64,000 nt of DNA from NCBI RefSeq assembly GCF_016887565.1, contig NZ_CP069396.1:8538001-8602000 (forward strand), read 5' to 3'. This document shows positions 25,807 through 35,343 of the stretch, one piece after another. The notes beneath the pieces were generated by a model that was not told the DNA's origin, searched no databases, and was given only the letters and a program-made list of their open reading frames with translations. Within the stretch, counting starts at the first letter, position 1; the number at the start of each line of letters is the position of its first letter. The DNA comes from Archangium violaceum. GTDB taxonomy: Bacteria > Myxococcota > Myxococcia > Myxococcales > Myxococcaceae. A program made the translations under genes and the position numbers.

Positions 25807-27084
25807 TCACCTCAACCGGGGCAACGCGGGCACGCGATTGCGGTGGGTGCGCGCGTATTCGATGAGGTTCTTGATGTCGTAGCAGATCTGCCGGATGTCG
25901 TGCCCCATCGTCAGCTCGATGTGGCTGTTGCCCTTCACCGGCCGCCACAGCAGGTACTCGCTCTGGGCCGAGTGGTACACGCTCCGGGTGGACTCCACGG
26001 ACGCCAGCGGATCCATGTCCCCGAAGATGATGGCCATGGGGATGTGAATCTTCGAGAAGCCCCGCTTGAAGTCGAACCCGGTGCGGTAGCAGACCATCTC
26101 CCCGCGGCGGATCCACCGGGCGAACTGCTCCACCACCTTGCGCGGCTCGCGCTCCCCTCCCTCGCGCAGCAGCCAGCGCACGTCCTGGGCACTGACGCGG
26201 GCGGGGTTGCTCAGCCGGTTGATGCGGGTGGCGAGCCGGTTGAAGAGCGGGTGGTCCTCGGCGCGGGCGAGCTGCTTCTCGGCGAACTTCAGCCAGTCAT
26301 CCACCGGGATGTAGTGGAACTGCCGTTGCCGAGGCCCTTCCTTGGGCTCCAACCACCGGGCCAGTCCCTCGTTGAGAACGGCGGCGCCCTTGGCGAGCAG
26401 CATCCGCCCCGTGTGCCCCACCTTCTCCTCCAGGTTGAGGCCCGCGATCGCCAGGTCGATGGCCGACCCCAGCGCCGGAGTCCACAGCGCCAGCATCCGC
26501 AGCAGCATGATGCCCCGGCCCAGATCCGCCGGAGAGCCGATGGTGATGAGGCCCTCGAAGTCGTCGTGGATGCCGGCGTAGCCGTAGCCGAGCATCCCGC
26601 CCATGGAGTGGCCACAGTAGAAGATGCGCTCGCGCCGGGTGATGCGCTTCACCCCCGACACCGCGGCCGGCAGGTCGTAGAGGAAGTAGCTGTCGATGTC
26701 CCAGCCGTAGTCCAGGTCCGGCGGCAGGGGTCGGCGGAAGCGCGCGCAGCGCTCCTTCTGGAACTCGATGGAGCTCTTGCCGTGTCCGCGCAGCTCCAGG
26801 ATGTGGATGTCCACCCCGAAGAAGAGCAGGTTCTTGACGAACTGGCCGCTGGTCCAGGCATGCCGGTTCTGGGAGAAGCCATGCACCAGCAGCAGGGGCT
26901 CGCCGAACAGGGGCTGCGCGAAGGGCTGCTTCACCGGCCTATAACGCGTGATGACCAGCGACCAACCATCGGCCGTCTCCACCACGTACTTCGTCTTCTG
27001 GTAGAGCGAGCGGAAGTCGAGCTCATCGACCGTCGGTGTATGAGGACCCGTCGGGGTCGCCGCTCTCCAGTCCGGCAAACGCAT
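25807..27084 (-). CDS. Alpha/beta hydrolase (lipase- or depolymerase-like)
   Basis: This 425-residue protein has the alpha/beta hydrolase core: LLVHGFSQNRHAWTSG (oxyanion region), IFYCGHSMGGMLGYGYAG (nucleophile Ser in GHSMGG), FGDMDPLAS (acid) and KGNSHIELTMG (His). A large lid-like insertion lies between nucleophile and acid (about residues 190-330). No signal peptide is visible. Substrate unknown; a lipid or polyester substrate would fit the architecture, but this is inference. It converges on the toxin-immunity pair 37 bases away and lies 9 bases from folC. Confidence 0.82.
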   Translation of the reverse strand: MRLPDWRAATPTGPHTPTVDELDFRSLYQKTKYVVETADGWSLVITRYRPVKQPFAQPLFGEPLLLVHGFSQNRHAWTSGQFVKNLLFFGVDIHILELRGHGKSSIEFQKERCARFRRPLPPDLDYGWDIDSYFLYDLPAAVSGVKRITRRERIFYCGHSMGGMLGYGYAGIHDDFEGLITIGSPADLGRGIMLLRMLALWTPALGSAIDLAIAGLNLEEKVGHTGRMLLAKGAAVLNEGLARWLEPKEGPRQRQFHYIPVDDWLKFAEKQLARAEDHPLFNRLATRINRLSNPARVSAQDVRWLLREGGEREPRKVVEQFARWIRRGEMVCYRTGFDFKRGFSKIHIPMAIIFGDMDPLASVESTRSVYHSAQSEYLLWRPVKGNSHIELTMGHDIRQICYDIKNLIEYARTHRNRVPALPRLR

Positions 27085-27093
27085 GCCTTGAAT

Positions 27094-28398
27094 CTACGGA
27101 CTGTGATGCAATGCGCCAAGGTTTCCACCGAGCCTGGCACGTACGGAACCCACCAGGAACAGTGAACCGGTGCACAGGATGACGTCACCCGGAGCCGCTC
27201 GCCCGCGAGCTCCAGCCATTGCACCGTCTAATGACGGATACGCGTACACATCCGCACAGAAGGCCCGCGCCTCGTCGAGGTAGCGCTCCGGAGGCAGCGA
27301 GCGAGGGGTGTCGAGCGGTGTGAGGTGTACCGAGGTACAGCTTGGCAGGAGCGCGCGCAGCATCGGTCCGCGGTCCTTGTCGGCCACCACGCCGAAAACG
27401 CAGTGGACGCGACGCCCGGCGTAGAGCGAGCGCAGGCCAGCGAGCAGCACCTCGACGCCAGCGGGGTTGTGAGCGCCATCCAGCAGGACGGGGGGTTGGC
27501 CGCCGATCTCTTCCAGGCGCCCGGGCCAGCGAGCCCCGGCGAGCCCCATCCGCAGGGCCTCCGGAGAGACGGGCACTCCCCGCGTGGAGAGCAACCCCAG
27601 GGCGGCGAGCGCCACCGCCGCGTTCTGTCGCTGGTGCTCCCCGCGAAGCCCCAACGTGAGACCCTCCAGTGAGAGGCCCGGCCCCTCGTAGGCCAGGGCG
27701 CCGTCCGGACGGGCGACCAGGGAGAAGTCGCGGCCCTCGAGGAGCAACGCGGCCCCCACCTCCCCTGCCCTGCGCTCGATGGCGGCGAGGGCCTCGGGCT
27801 CCTGGCGGCTCACCACCACGGGCACGCCCGGCTTGAGGATGCCGGCCTTCTCCCCGGCGATGGCTCCCAGCGTGTTGCCCAGGTACTCCATGTGGTCGAA
27901 CGACACCGGGGTGATGGCGGTGACGAGCGGCTGGCACGCGCTGGTGGCATCCAATCGCCCGCCCAGGCCCACCTCCACCACGGCCACGTCCACGGCCTCC
28001 TGGGCGAAGTGCCAGAAGGCCACCACGGTGCCGAACTCGAAGTACGTGAGCGAGGTGGCCGCGGCCGGGTGCCGCTCGAGCACCTCCAGGACGCGGCGGC
28101 CGAACACCTCGTCCGAGATCTCCACCCCGTCCACGCGGATGCGCTCGTTGACGCGCACCAGGTGGGGCGAGGTGTAGAGCCCCACCCGGTGGCCCGCGGC
28201 GTGGAGGGCCGCGGACGAGAAGGCGCAGGTGCTGCCCTTGCCGTTGGTGCCCGCCACGTGGAGCGCGGGATAGCGGCGCTCGGGACAGCCAAGCGCCTCC
28301 AGCGTCTCCTGGACGCGCTCGAGGCCGAGCTTGATGCTGGAGGGGCTCAGCCGGGAGAAGAACTCCAGGGCCTCCGCCGGCGTCCGGGGCAGCGTCAT
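27094..28398 (-). CDS. folC: Folylpolyglutamate / dihydrofolate synthase
   Basis: FolC (434 aa) adds glutamate to folates and, in many bacteria, joins dihydropteroate to glutamate. Motifs are the ATP-binding loop HVAGTNGKGSTCAFSSA, EVGLGGRLDATSACQP, LDGAHNPAG (C-terminal Mur-ligase-like site) and SPHLVRVNERIRV. Length is typical. It is a cytoplasmic enzyme of one-carbon metabolism. It starts 9 bases after accD ends, in the same direction, as in the accD-folC order seen widely in bacteria. Confidence 0.95.
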   Translation of the reverse strand: MTLPRTPAEALEFFSRLSPSSIKLGLERVQETLEALGCPERRYPALHVAGTNGKGSTCAFSSAALHAAGHRVGLYTSPHLVRVNERIRVDGVEISDEVFGRRVLEVLERHPAAATSLTYFEFGTVVAFWHFAQEAVDVAVVEVGLGGRLDATSACQPLVTAITPVSFDHMEYLGNTLGAIAGEKAGILKPGVPVVVSRQEPEALAAIERRAGEVGAALLLEGRDFSLVARPDGALAYEGPGLSLEGLTLGLRGEHQRQNAAVALAALGLLSTRGVPVSPEALRMGLAGARWPGRLEEIGGQPPVLLDGAHNPAGVEVLLAGLRSLYAGRRVHCVFGVVADKDRGPMLRALLPSCTSVHLTPLDTPRSLPPERYLDEARAFCADVYAYPSLDGAMAGARGRAAPGDVILCTGSLFLVGSVRARLGGNLGALHHSP

Positions 28399-28407
28399 GG
28401 AGCGAGG

Positions 28408-29253
28408 CTACCCGAGCAGGCCGAGCACCTGTCCCAGCGCCGCGCGCAGCTCCTTGCGCGGCACGATGGCGTCGATCATCCCGTGCTCGACGAGGAACTC
28501 CGAGCGCTGGAAGCCCTCGGGGAGCTTCTGGCGGATGGTCTGCTCGATGACGCGCGGGCCGGCGAAGCCAATGAGGGCCTTGGGCTCGGCGAGGATGAAG
28601 TCCCCCAGCCAAGCGAACGAGGCCGCCACGCCGCCGGTGGTCGGGTGCAGCAGCACCGAGACGTACGGCTTGCCCACGTTGCGGAAGCGGGCGATGGCCG
28701 CGCTCGTCTTGGCCATCTGCATGAGGGAGAAGATGCCCTCCTGCATGCGCGCGCCGCCCGAGGCCGAGAAGACGATGGCCGGGCACTTGAGCTCGTAGGC
28801 GCGCTCGAACACGCGGGTGACCTTCTCACCCACCACCGAGCCCATGGAGCCGCCCATGAACTCGAAGACGAAGCAGCCGATGGACACCGGCTTGCCCTCG
28901 ATGCGGCCCACGCCGGAGATGAAGGCGTCGTTCTCGCCGAGCGACTTGCGCGTGGAACGGAGCCGGTCCTTGTACTTCTTCGTGTCCGTGAAGGTGAGCG
29001 GGTCCTGCGGCTCCAGCTCCTTGTCGAACTCCTCGAAGCTGTCCGGATCCAACAGGGACGTCAGGCGGGCTCGCGCCGGCCAGGGCAGGTGGTGATCGCA
29101 GTGCGGGCAGACGTTGAGGTTCTTCTCCAACTCCTGCCGGTAGATGATCTCGTCGCAGTTCTCGCACTTGGCCCAGAGTCCCTGCATGCGGCTGGGGGCT
29201 TCGATGGGCTCGGGGGCGGTGGCGATACGGGGCTTCTTGGAGAACCAGGCCAT
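28408..29253 (-). CDS. accD: Acetyl-CoA carboxylase carboxyltransferase subunit beta
   Basis: AccD (281 aa) is the beta half of the carboxyltransferase that makes malonyl-CoA for fatty acid synthesis, partnered by AccA. The N-terminal zinc ribbon is CENCDEIIYRQELEKNLNVCPHC (C-x2-C...C-x2-C), followed by the crotonase-like core (FSASGGARMQEGIFSLMQMAK, HPTTGGVAASFAWLGD). Length and order are typical. The gene precedes folC in the same leftward operon. Confidence 0.96.
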   Translation of the reverse strand: MAWFSKKPRIATAPEPIEAPSRMQGLWAKCENCDEIIYRQELEKNLNVCPHCDHHLPWPARARLTSLLDPDSFEEFDKELEPQDPLTFTDTKKYKDRLRSTRKSLGENDAFISGVGRIEGKPVSIGCFVFEFMGGSMGSVVGEKVTRVFERAYELKCPAIVFSASGGARMQEGIFSLMQMAKTSAAIARFRNVGKPYVSVLLHPTTGGVAASFAWLGDFILAEPKALIGFAGPRVIEQTIRQKLPEGFQRSEFLVEHGMIDAIVPRKELRAALGQVLGLLG

Positions 29254-29356
29254 GGAGCGGCCGGGTTAATCCCACTTGCCGGGGGCCGTCAACTCCCATC
29301 CGAGTCCCCGCCCCCGGGCACGACCGTCCAGGTCGTCCGTCCGGGCAACGGCCGGG

Positions 29357-30112
29357 CTAGAACTCGAAGGTGTCGCCCAGCTCCAGCACCTCCACCGGCA
29401 TCTCCGCCAGCTCCTTCTTCAGGGGCTGAATGAAGGCCGGCTTGAGGTGGTAGATGAGCACGGCGCAGCCGTTGCGGTTGAACTTGGTCAGCTCGCTCCC
29501 CAGCGTGCGCGGGGTGAGGTGGCCGGACACGTCGGCCAGATGCTGCAGCGCGTTGGGGAAGCTCGTCTCCACCAGGAACGCCTTGAGGGTGGGCGTCTGG
29601 TTGAGCACCTTCCACAGCTTGTCGGTGGGGCCGGTGTCACCACTCATGCCCAGCGAGGTGCGGCCGCGCGTGATGATGAAGCCGCAGGACTCCACCGGGT
29701 GGTGCACGGGGATGGACTGCACCGTGTAGGGCCCCACCTGGAAGGTGCTGCCGGCCCGGAAGGGCTTGATGCGCAGCACCGGCTCCTTGCGCGTGGGGAT
29801 GCGGGTGAAGTCCGGCCAGAGCGCGTTGTTGAACATGTTCTCGCGCAGGGCCCGGGCGCACTCGCGCGAGGCGTGGATGGTGAGCGGCTTGTCGCGCCGG
29901 CCGATGATCAGATCCGCCATCAGCGGCAGATCCTTCACATGGTCGAAGTGGCTGTGCCCGACGAGGATGTCGTCCACCTTGCACAGCTGCTCGAGCGTGA
30001 GGGAGCTCGTGAGCGCGCCCGCGTCGAGCGCGAGCACGTCGTCCACGAGGAAGCACGTGGTACGACACGAGGGCAACTCACCGCCATGGCAGCCGAGGAC
30101 CTGGAGCTTCAC
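29357..30112 (-). CDS. Metallo-beta-lactamase-fold cyclic-nucleotide phosphodiesterase-like protein
   Basis: This 251-residue protein has the zinc-site motif GHSHFDHVKDLPLM near residue 53, then MSGDTGPTD and HLKP further on, as in MBL-fold class II cyclic-nucleotide phosphodiesterases. It would hydrolyse cAMP or a related cyclic nucleotide in the cytoplasm. It begins one base before the end of the Crp/Fnr regulator gene, leaving the pair tightly linked and translationally coupled. This supports a cNMP link but not a proof of substrate; other MBL-fold hydrolases share this motif. Confidence 0.72.
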   Translation of the reverse strand: MKLQVLGCHGGELPSCRTTCFLVDDVLALDAGALTSSLTLEQLCKVDDILVGHSHFDHVKDLPLMADLIIGRRDKPLTIHASRECARALRENMFNNALWPDFTRIPTRKEPVLRIKPFRAGSTFQVGPYTVQSIPVHHPVESCGFIITRGRTSLGMSGDTGPTDKLWKVLNQTPTLKAFLVETSFPNALQHLADVSGHLTPRTLGSELTKFNRNGCAVLIYHLKPAFIQPLKKELAEMPVEVLELGDTFEF

Positions 30113-30113
30113 G

Positions 30114-30848
30114 CTAGAGATCTCCGAACTTCCACTTCATCTCCAGGTATTGGAGGAAGTCATGGAGGCGGGCCGTATCATGGACGGTGAGTCTGTCACC
30201 GGCGCGCGCCACCAGACCGGCCCGCTCCAGCCGGTCCAGGATGTTGCGGATGGCCGGCTCGCCCACGCCGCTCTGCCGGGGAAGATCGCGCACGGGCAGC
30301 TCGATCTCCACCCCTCCCTCCGTGGTCCGGCCGCGCGTCTGACACGCCTGGAGGACGAGGTGCACCACCCGGCCCGCGGGATCCGAGTGCAGCAGGTTCT
30401 CGATCTGCGCGTCCGCCTCGGACAGGCGCTCGGCCAGCTTCTTGATCATCCGCACGGCGATCTCCGCGTTGCCGCGGATCATCCCCTCGAACGTCTTGGG
30501 GTCGATGACCAGGAGCTTGGCGTCCTCGCTGACGGAGGCCGTGGCGTTGCGCGGCCTGTTGGAGATGATGGACATCTCCCCGAAGAACTCCCCGGGTCCG
30601 AGCACCGCCAGCACCTTCTCCACGTCTCGCACGCGCTTGGAGATGGCGATCCGCCCCGATTGTATGACGAACATCTCCTTGCCCGGCTCCCCCTCGCGGA
30701 AGAGGACCGTGCCCTTCGAGAACTCCTTGCCGAAACGTTGAAAGAGGGTTTCCTCGGCGCCCATCGTAGGGCGAGTTAAGCCGCCCCCATCGACAGGGTC
30801 AAATTCCGACCGCGCTCCGGCGTCTTCCGCACCCCGAGTGTCGTCCAC
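30114..30848 (-). CDS. Crp/Fnr family transcriptional regulator
   Basis: This 244-residue regulator has an N-terminal cyclic-nucleotide-binding beta-roll ([46 protein letters not shown]) and a C-terminal winged helix ([25 protein letters not shown]). The GTG at 30848 was kept because the ATG at 30764 has no visible ribosome site; the N-terminal 28 residues are then a short extension. The coupled phosphodiesterase gene next to it suggests it senses a cyclic nucleotide. Regulators of the MrpC type in myxobacteria share the layout, but I do not claim identity. It is divergent from purM. Confidence 0.83.
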   Translation of the reverse strand: MDDTRGAEDAGARSEFDPVDGGGLTRPTMGAEETLFQRFGKEFSKGTVLFREGEPGKEMFVIQSGRIAISKRVRDVEKVLAVLGPGEFFGEMSIISNRPRNATASVSEDAKLLVIDPKTFEGMIRGNAEIAVRMIKKLAERLSEADAQIENLLHSDPAGRVVHLVLQACQTRGRTTEGGVEIELPVRDLPRQSGVGEPAIRNILDRLERAGLVARAGDRLTVHDTARLHDFLQYLEMKWKFGDL

Positions 30849-30952
30849 GTGCCTACCCGCGAGGCGGGAGACGTCCAGGGCGACGCGAATGTGACACCCG
30901 GGGTGCTTGCGACCGAGACAAGCAGCGGGAGAAGCCGCTAGAAGGCGCGGCC

Positions 30953-31990
30953 GTGGGAACGACCTACAAGCAGTCGGGAGTGGACATCGAGGCGGGCGAT
31001 GCGTTCGTGGAGCGCATCAAGCCCTATGCGGCGCGGACGGTGAGGCCAGAGGTGGTGGCCGGGGTGGGAGGATTCGGAGGGCTGTTCGCCCTGCCGCCGG
31101 GCAAGTACCGGGAGCCGGTGCTGGTGGCGGGCACGGACGGGGTGGGCACCAAGCTGAAGGTGGCCTTCCAGGCGGGCCGGCACGGGACGGTGGGCATCGA
31201 CCTGGTGGCCATGTCGGTGAACGACATCCTCACGTGCGGGGCGGAGCCGCTCTTCTTCCTGGACTACTTCGCCACGGGGCGGCTGGAGGTGGACGCCGCG
31301 GCCGAGGTGGTGAAGGGCATCGCCCAGGGCTGTGAGCAGGCGGGGTGCACGCTGCTGGGCGGGGAGACGGCGGAGATGCCGGGCTTCTACGCGCGGGGCG
31401 AGTACGATCTGGCCGGCTTCTGCGTGGGGGTGGTGGAGCGCTCGGAGATCATCGACGGCAAGAGCGTGGCTCCCGGGGACGCGCTCATCGGACTGAGCTC
31501 GTCCGGCCTGCACTCCAACGGCTACTCGCTGGCGCGCAAGGTGCTGCTGGAGGACGCGAAGCTGAAGCTGGACGCGGTGCCCGAGGGGTGGGACCGCCCG
31601 CTGGCCGACGCGCTGCTGGAGCCCACGCGCATCTACGTGAAGGACGCGCTGGCGCTGATGAAGGCGGTGAAGGTGAAGGGTTTCGCGCACATCACCGGCA
31701 GCGGGATTCCGGGCAACCTGCCGCGGTGCCTGCCGGACGGGACGCGGGCGGTGCTGGACGAGAAGACGTGGAAGCGTCCGGCCATCTTCGAGCTCATCCA
31801 GAAGCTGGGGAACGTCGAGCGCAAGGAGATGTACGACACCTTCAACATGGGCCTGGGGCTCATCGCGGTGGTGGCGAAGGCGGACGTGCCGGCGGCGCTG
31901 GCGACGTTGAAGGCGCGCGGGGTGGAGGCGGCGGAGGTGGGCCGGGTGGAAGCGGGCCAGGGAGAGGCGACGGCGGTCATCGAGCCATGA
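30953..31990 (+). CDS. purM: Phosphoribosylformylglycinamidine cyclo-ligase
   Basis: PurM (345 aa) converts FGAM to AIR with ATP in purine biosynthesis. Motifs are [30 protein letters not shown] (ATP binding), [16 protein letters not shown] and [18 protein letters not shown]. Length is normal and the start is GTG at 30953. The stop overlaps the purN ATG (ATGA), implying coupling. Confidence 0.97.
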   Translation: MGTTYKQSGVDIEAGDAFVERIKPYAARTVRPEVVAGVGGFGGLFALPPGKYREPVLVAGTDGVGTKLKVAFQAGRHGTVGIDLVAMSVNDILTCGAEPLFFLDYFATGRLEVDAAAEVVKGIAQGCEQAGCTLLGGETAEMPGFYARGEYDLAGFCVGVVERSEIIDGKSVAPGDALIGLSSSGLHSNGYSLARKVLLEDAKLKLDAVPEGWDRPLADALLEPTRIYVKDALALMKAVKVKGFAHITGSGIPGNLPRCLPDGTRAVLDEKTWKRPAIFELIQKLGNVERKEMYDTFNMGLGLIAVVAKADVPAALATLKARGVEAAEVGRVEAGQGEATAVIEP

Positions 31991-32649
31991 GCGGCCGGAC
32001 GAAGCTGGGCGTGCTGGTGTCGGGCAGTGGCAGCAACCTGCAGGCCCTGTTGGACGCGTGCGCCCGGCCGGACTTCCCGGCCGAGGTGGCGGTGGTGGTG
32101 TCCAACGTGCCCACGGCCTTCGCGCTGGAGCGGGCGCGCAAGGCGGGGGTGCCGACGGTGGTGGTGGACCACAAGGCCTTCGGCTCGCGGCCGGACTTCG
32201 AGAAGGCGCTGGTGGAGACGCTGGTCTCGGCGGGCGTGGAGTGGGTGTGCCTGGCGGGCTTCATGCGGCTGTTGGGAGTGGACTTCCTGGGGCACTTCCC
32301 AGGGCGGGTGCTAAACATCCACCCGTCGCTGCTGCCGGCGTTCCCGGGGTTGCATGCGCAGCGGCAGGCGCTGGAGCGCGGGGTGAAGGTGGCCGGGTGC
32401 ACGGTGCACTTCGTGGATCCGGGCATGGACACGGGCCCCATCATCGCGCAGGCGGCGGTGCCGGTGATGCCGGGGGATGACGAGGCGGCGCTGACGGCGC
32501 GCATCCTGAAGGAGGAGCACCGGCTGTTCGCGCTGGTGGTGAAGCTGGTGGCCACGGGGGCGGTGCGGCTGGAGGGAGGGCGCGTGGTGACGACGGCGGG
32601 GCCGGCGGTGGGCGAGCAGAGCCTGCGCAACCCGGGGGAGCCGGGATGA
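31987..32649 (+). CDS. purN: Phosphoribosylglycinamide formyltransferase
   Basis: PurN (220 aa) transfers a formyl group from 10-formyl-tetrahydrofolate to GAR. Motifs are [17 protein letters not shown] at the N-terminus, [23 protein letters not shown] (conserved catalytic Asn/His) and [13 protein letters not shown] with the catalytic Asp. A longer frame extends upstream to 31345, but the ATG overlapping the purM stop is the natural start. It overlaps the next gene by 4 bases as well. Confidence 0.96.
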   Translation: MSGRTKLGVLVSGSGSNLQALLDACARPDFPAEVAVVVSNVPTAFALERARKAGVPTVVVDHKAFGSRPDFEKALVETLVSAGVEWVCLAGFMRLLGVDFLGHFPGRVLNIHPSLLPAFPGLHAQRQALERGVKVAGCTVHFVDPGMDTGPIIAQAAVPVMPGDDEAALTARILKEEHRLFALVVKLVATGAVRLEGGRVVTTAGPAVGEQSLRNPGEPG

Positions 32650-33134
32650 AGGAGCTGTCGCGGGAGGAGCGCGTGGCGGCACTGCGCGAGGCCCGGGTGG
32701 TGCTGGTGAGCGCGTGCCTGCTGGGCGAGGCGTGCCGGTACGACGGGAAGTCGAAGGGCTCGGACAAGGTGATGCGGGCGCTGGAGGGCAAGGAGGTGGT
32801 GCCCGTGTGCCCGGAGACTGGAGCAGGACTGGGCATTCCGCGGCCCGCGGTGGAGCTGAAGGGCGGAGCGGGCGCCGAGGTGCTGGAGGGACGGGCGCGG
32901 GCGGCGGAGGTGGAATCGGGCAGGGACCGGACGGAGGCCTTCCGCCGGGGCGCGGAGCTGGCGCTGGCGGCGGCACGGCGCTTCGGGGCGGAGGTGGCGC
33001 TGCTGAAGGAGCGCAGCCCCTCGTGTGGCACCCAGGGCACACACGTGGACGGGGTGGTGGTGCGAGGCCAGGGAGTCACGGCCGCCCTGCTCGCCCGGTC
33101 CGGGCTCACCGTGGTGAGTGACGAGGATCTGTGA
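32646..33134 (+). CDS. DUF523 family protein
   Basis: A 162-residue cytoplasmic protein with the DUF523 motifs LVSACLLGEACRYDGKSK near residue 25, VVPVCPETGAGLGIPRP near residue 55, and LKERSPSCGTQGTHVDG near residue 125. The Cys-containing motifs suggest metal or cluster binding, but the family's role is unknown. It is co-translated with purN (ATGA overlap). Operon placement alone does not imply a purine role. Confidence 0.88.
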   Translation: MKELSREERVAALREARVVLVSACLLGEACRYDGKSKGSDKVMRALEGKEVVPVCPETGAGLGIPRPAVELKGGAGAEVLEGRARAAEVESGRDRTEAFRRGAELALAAARRFGAEVALLKERSPSCGTQGTHVDGVVVRGQGVTAALLARSGLTVVSDEDL

Positions 33135-33139
33135 AAATC

Positions 33140-33220
33140 CCCTCTCCCAGGGGAGAGGGTCCAACCTGGTTCCTCACCGTGTATGCCCCCTCTCCCCCTG
33201 GGAGAGGGCTGGGGTGAGGG
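33140..33220 (+). repeat. Two REP-type palindromes (copies 1 and 2)
   Basis: CCCTCTCCC-AG-GGGAGAGGG at 33140-33159 and CCCTCTCCC-CCT-GGGAGAGGG followed by CTGGGGTGAGGG at 33188-33220. The second is a full copy of a repeat seen elsewhere in the window (38830, 49365, 56067); the first is the stem only. They form hairpins after the purM-purN-DUF523 operon and before the transferase gene, and may act as terminators or mRNA-stability elements. Confidence 0.85.
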
Positions 33221-33321
33221 TCTTCCCCCCCGTGCCTGCCCGCCCCCTCCCCAACCACTGAACCCACCTGTCACAGCCGCTTGACGGCGGGCCTGGCATC
33301 GCCCAGGAACGAAGCGACGCC

Positions 33322-34083
33322 ATGGCCATCATCCTGGGACACAACATTGAGCCCCCCGGCCCGTGCAGCTACCTGCCAGACGAGCTCTCGTCGCTGGAGC
33401 AGCTGGTGATGCAGGACGTGAGCGCCGAGGAGTACGAGCGGATGCTCGTGCGCGGGTGGCGCCGGTTCGGACCGATGTACTTCCGGCCGGCGTGCCAGAC
33501 CTGCAACCAGTGCGTCTCGCTGCGCGTGCCGACGGACACCTTCAAACCCAACCGCAGCCAGCGCCGGGCGCGAGCCGCGTGCGCCCACTTCCGGGTGGAG
33601 GTGGGCCCGCCGCGGGTGAACGAGGAGCGGCTGGCGCTCTACCGCGCCTGGCACGCCGAGCGCGAGCAGACGCGCGAGTGGGATGCCTCGCCGCTGGGCC
33701 CGCGCGACTACTTCCTCCAGTTCGCCTTCCCCCACCCGGCCGCGCGCGAGGTGGCCTACTACGACGACACCGCCGAGGGCGGGCCGCGGCTGGTGGGCCT
33801 GGGCATCTGCGACGAGATGCCCCACGCCTGGAGCGCGGTGTACTTCTTCTACGATCCCGCCTATGCGAGGTACTCGCCGGGCTCGGCCAACGTGGTGTTC
33901 CAGGTGGAGCTCGCGCGGGCGCGGGGCATCCCGCACGTGTACCTGGGCTATCGCGTCCAGGAGTGCACGTCCCTGCGCTACAAGGGGACGTTCCGCCCCC
34001 ACGAGCTGCTCCAGGGCCGGCCCGGACCGGAGGAACCCCCGGACTGGCGCCCGGAGGACGCCTCCGAGGACTCCCCACCGTAG
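33322..34083 (+). CDS. Arginyl/leucyl-tRNA-protein transferase
   Basis: This 253-residue protein belongs to the ATE/Bpt family, which attaches Arg or Leu from aminoacyl-tRNA to the N-terminus of proteins and marks them for N-degron turnover. The N-terminal CSYLP...CQTCNQCVSLRVP cysteine motif is the family's likely metal/cluster-binding site. The C-terminal GNAT-like fold shows MPHAWSAVYFFYDP, VPHVYLGYRVQEC and KGTFRPHELL. Length is typical. Substrate choice (Arg or Leu) is not decidable from the sequence alone. Confidence 0.88.
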   Translation: MAIILGHNIEPPGPCSYLPDELSSLEQLVMQDVSAEEYERMLVRGWRRFGPMYFRPACQTCNQCVSLRVPTDTFKPNRSQRRARAACAHFRVEVGPPRVNEERLALYRAWHAEREQTREWDASPLGPRDYFLQFAFPHPAAREVAYYDDTAEGGPRLVGLGICDEMPHAWSAVYFFYDPAYARYSPGSANVVFQVELARARGIPHVYLGYRVQECTSLRYKGTFRPHELLQGRPGPEEPPDWRPEDASEDSPP

Positions 34084-34089
34084 AGCGCG

Positions 34090-35256
34090 CTACTGGCCAG
34101 CCTCCAGCCGCCAGCCCCAGAGCTGCTCGTACTGCTTCATCATGACGCGCATCGGAGTCAGCCGGATGGACTGCTCGCGCAGCCAGACCGCGAGCGGGTT
34201 CTTCCACTGCCCGACGACACCGAACATCCACGAGCCCCGCTGCAACCAGGAGGTCCGCGACTGGCGCCGGGCCTCGTAGCGCCGCAGCCCGCCCGCGATG
34301 TCCTCCGTCTCCTCCAGGACGGCGGCGAGTACGGCGGCGTCCTCGATGGCCGAGCACGCCCCCTGACCCAGGTTGGGCATCATCGGATGGGCGGCATCCC
34401 CCAACAATGTCACCCTCCCCTCCCCCCACCGCTCGAGCGAGCGCCGGTCATGGAGGTCATTGCGGAGCACATCCGCCTCGTTCGTGGCCGCGATGAGCTC
34501 GGGGATGGGCGCATGCGCCGTCCGGAAGGTCTCCAGCAGGAAGGCCTTGTCGCCCCTGGGAACGGGCTGCTCCCGGGGCCAGTTGGCCGTGGCCCACCAG
34601 TAGACGAGATCCTCTCGAACGTAGCCCGCGGCGAAGCGAACCCCCGCCCCCTGGGTCTCGCGAAGGATGCCCCGAGGGAGTGCCGGGTGCGAGAAGGCGC
34701 GCACCAGGCCGCGCCAGCACGGATAGCCGGCGTAGCGCAGGGGCTCGCCCGGGTGGAGCCGCGCACGCACCACCGAGCGCAGGCCGTCCGCCCCCACCAG
34801 CACCTCCCCGCGCGCCTCGCGTCCATCCTCGAACCAGGCCCTCACGGTGCGCCCATCGTCCTCGAAGCGCGCCAGCCGTGCCCCCAGGTGCACCCCTTCG
34901 CTTCCAAGTGCCTCGTGCAGCGCCCCGTGCAGGGCCGCGCGGTGGAACAACGTGGGCGGAGCATCCGCGCAGAACCCAAGCTCCTCCGAGCGGCCCCGCA
35001 CGAGCGGAGTCCCTCGCCACGAGCACATCTCGAAGTGCGTCATCTCCGCCCCCCGCTCCACCACGTGCCGCAGCCCCAGCCCGAACAGCACGCGCATGGC
35101 GTTGGGGGAAACCATCAACCCCGAGCCCACCTCGCGCAGTCGCGGCGCCTGCTCGAACACCTCCACCTCCCAACCGCTCCGCCGCAAGGCGAGCGCCGCC
35201 GTCAACCCACCAATGCCACCGCCAATGACCAAGGCCTTCCGCTTCGCTCCGCGCAT
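34090..35256 (-). CDS. FAD-dependent monooxygenase (PHBH/UbiH type)
   Basis: A 388-residue flavoprotein. The FAD dinucleotide fold LVIGGGIGGLTAALALRRSGWEVEVFEQ is at the N-terminus. The conserved DG motif (VLVGADGLRSVVRARL) lies in the middle, and LLGDAAHPMMPNLGQGACSAIEDA binds the FAD ribityl chain near residue 270. Class A monooxygenases of this kind hydroxylate aromatic or other substrates with NAD(P)H. An in-frame ATG at 35283 lies inside the TetR-type palindrome, so I prefer the ATG at 35256. The gene is downstream of a TetR gene, with the operator between them. Confidence 0.88.
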   Translation of the reverse strand: MRGAKRKALVIGGGIGGLTAALALRRSGWEVEVFEQAPRLREVGSGLMVSPNAMRVLFGLGLRHVVERGAEMTHFEMCSWRGTPLVRGRSEELGFCADAPPTLFHRAALHGALHEALGSEGVHLGARLARFEDDGRTVRAWFEDGREARGEVLVGADGLRSVVRARLHPGEPLRYAGYPCWRGLVRAFSHPALPRGILRETQGAGVRFAAGYVREDLVYWWATANWPREQPVPRGDKAFLLETFRTAHAPIPELIAATNEADVLRNDLHDRRSLERWGEGRVTLLGDAAHPMMPNLGQGACSAIEDAAVLAAVLEETEDIAGGLRRYEARRQSRTSWLQRGSWMFGVVGQWKNPLAVWLREQSIRLTPMRVMMKQYEQLWGWRLEAGQ

Positions 35257-35271
35257 GTGACGACCCCCGGC

Positions 35272-35309
35272 ATTTCCGAACATGTTCTAACTCGAACGCG
35301 TTCGGAAAT
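35272..35309. promoter_or_regulatory. TetR operator between regulator and monooxygenase
   Basis: ATTTCCGAAC (35272-35281) and GTTCGGAAAT (35300-35309) are exact inverse arms. Nested in them are two smaller palindromes, GAACATGTTC (35278-35287) and GAACGCGTTC (35294-35303), 16 bp apart. It lies just upstream of the monooxygenase start. This double-dimer arrangement is typical of TetR-family sites; the neighbouring regulator is the obvious candidate binder. Confidence 0.7.
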
Positions 35310-35343
35310 CCAAAGTCCCCCTGGAGCGGGGCTGATGGCGGCC

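Noticed and set aside
30114..30848. Naming the Crp/Fnr gene mrpC
   Set aside because: The layout is similar but the neighbouring mrpA/mrpB genes are missing, so identity is not supported.
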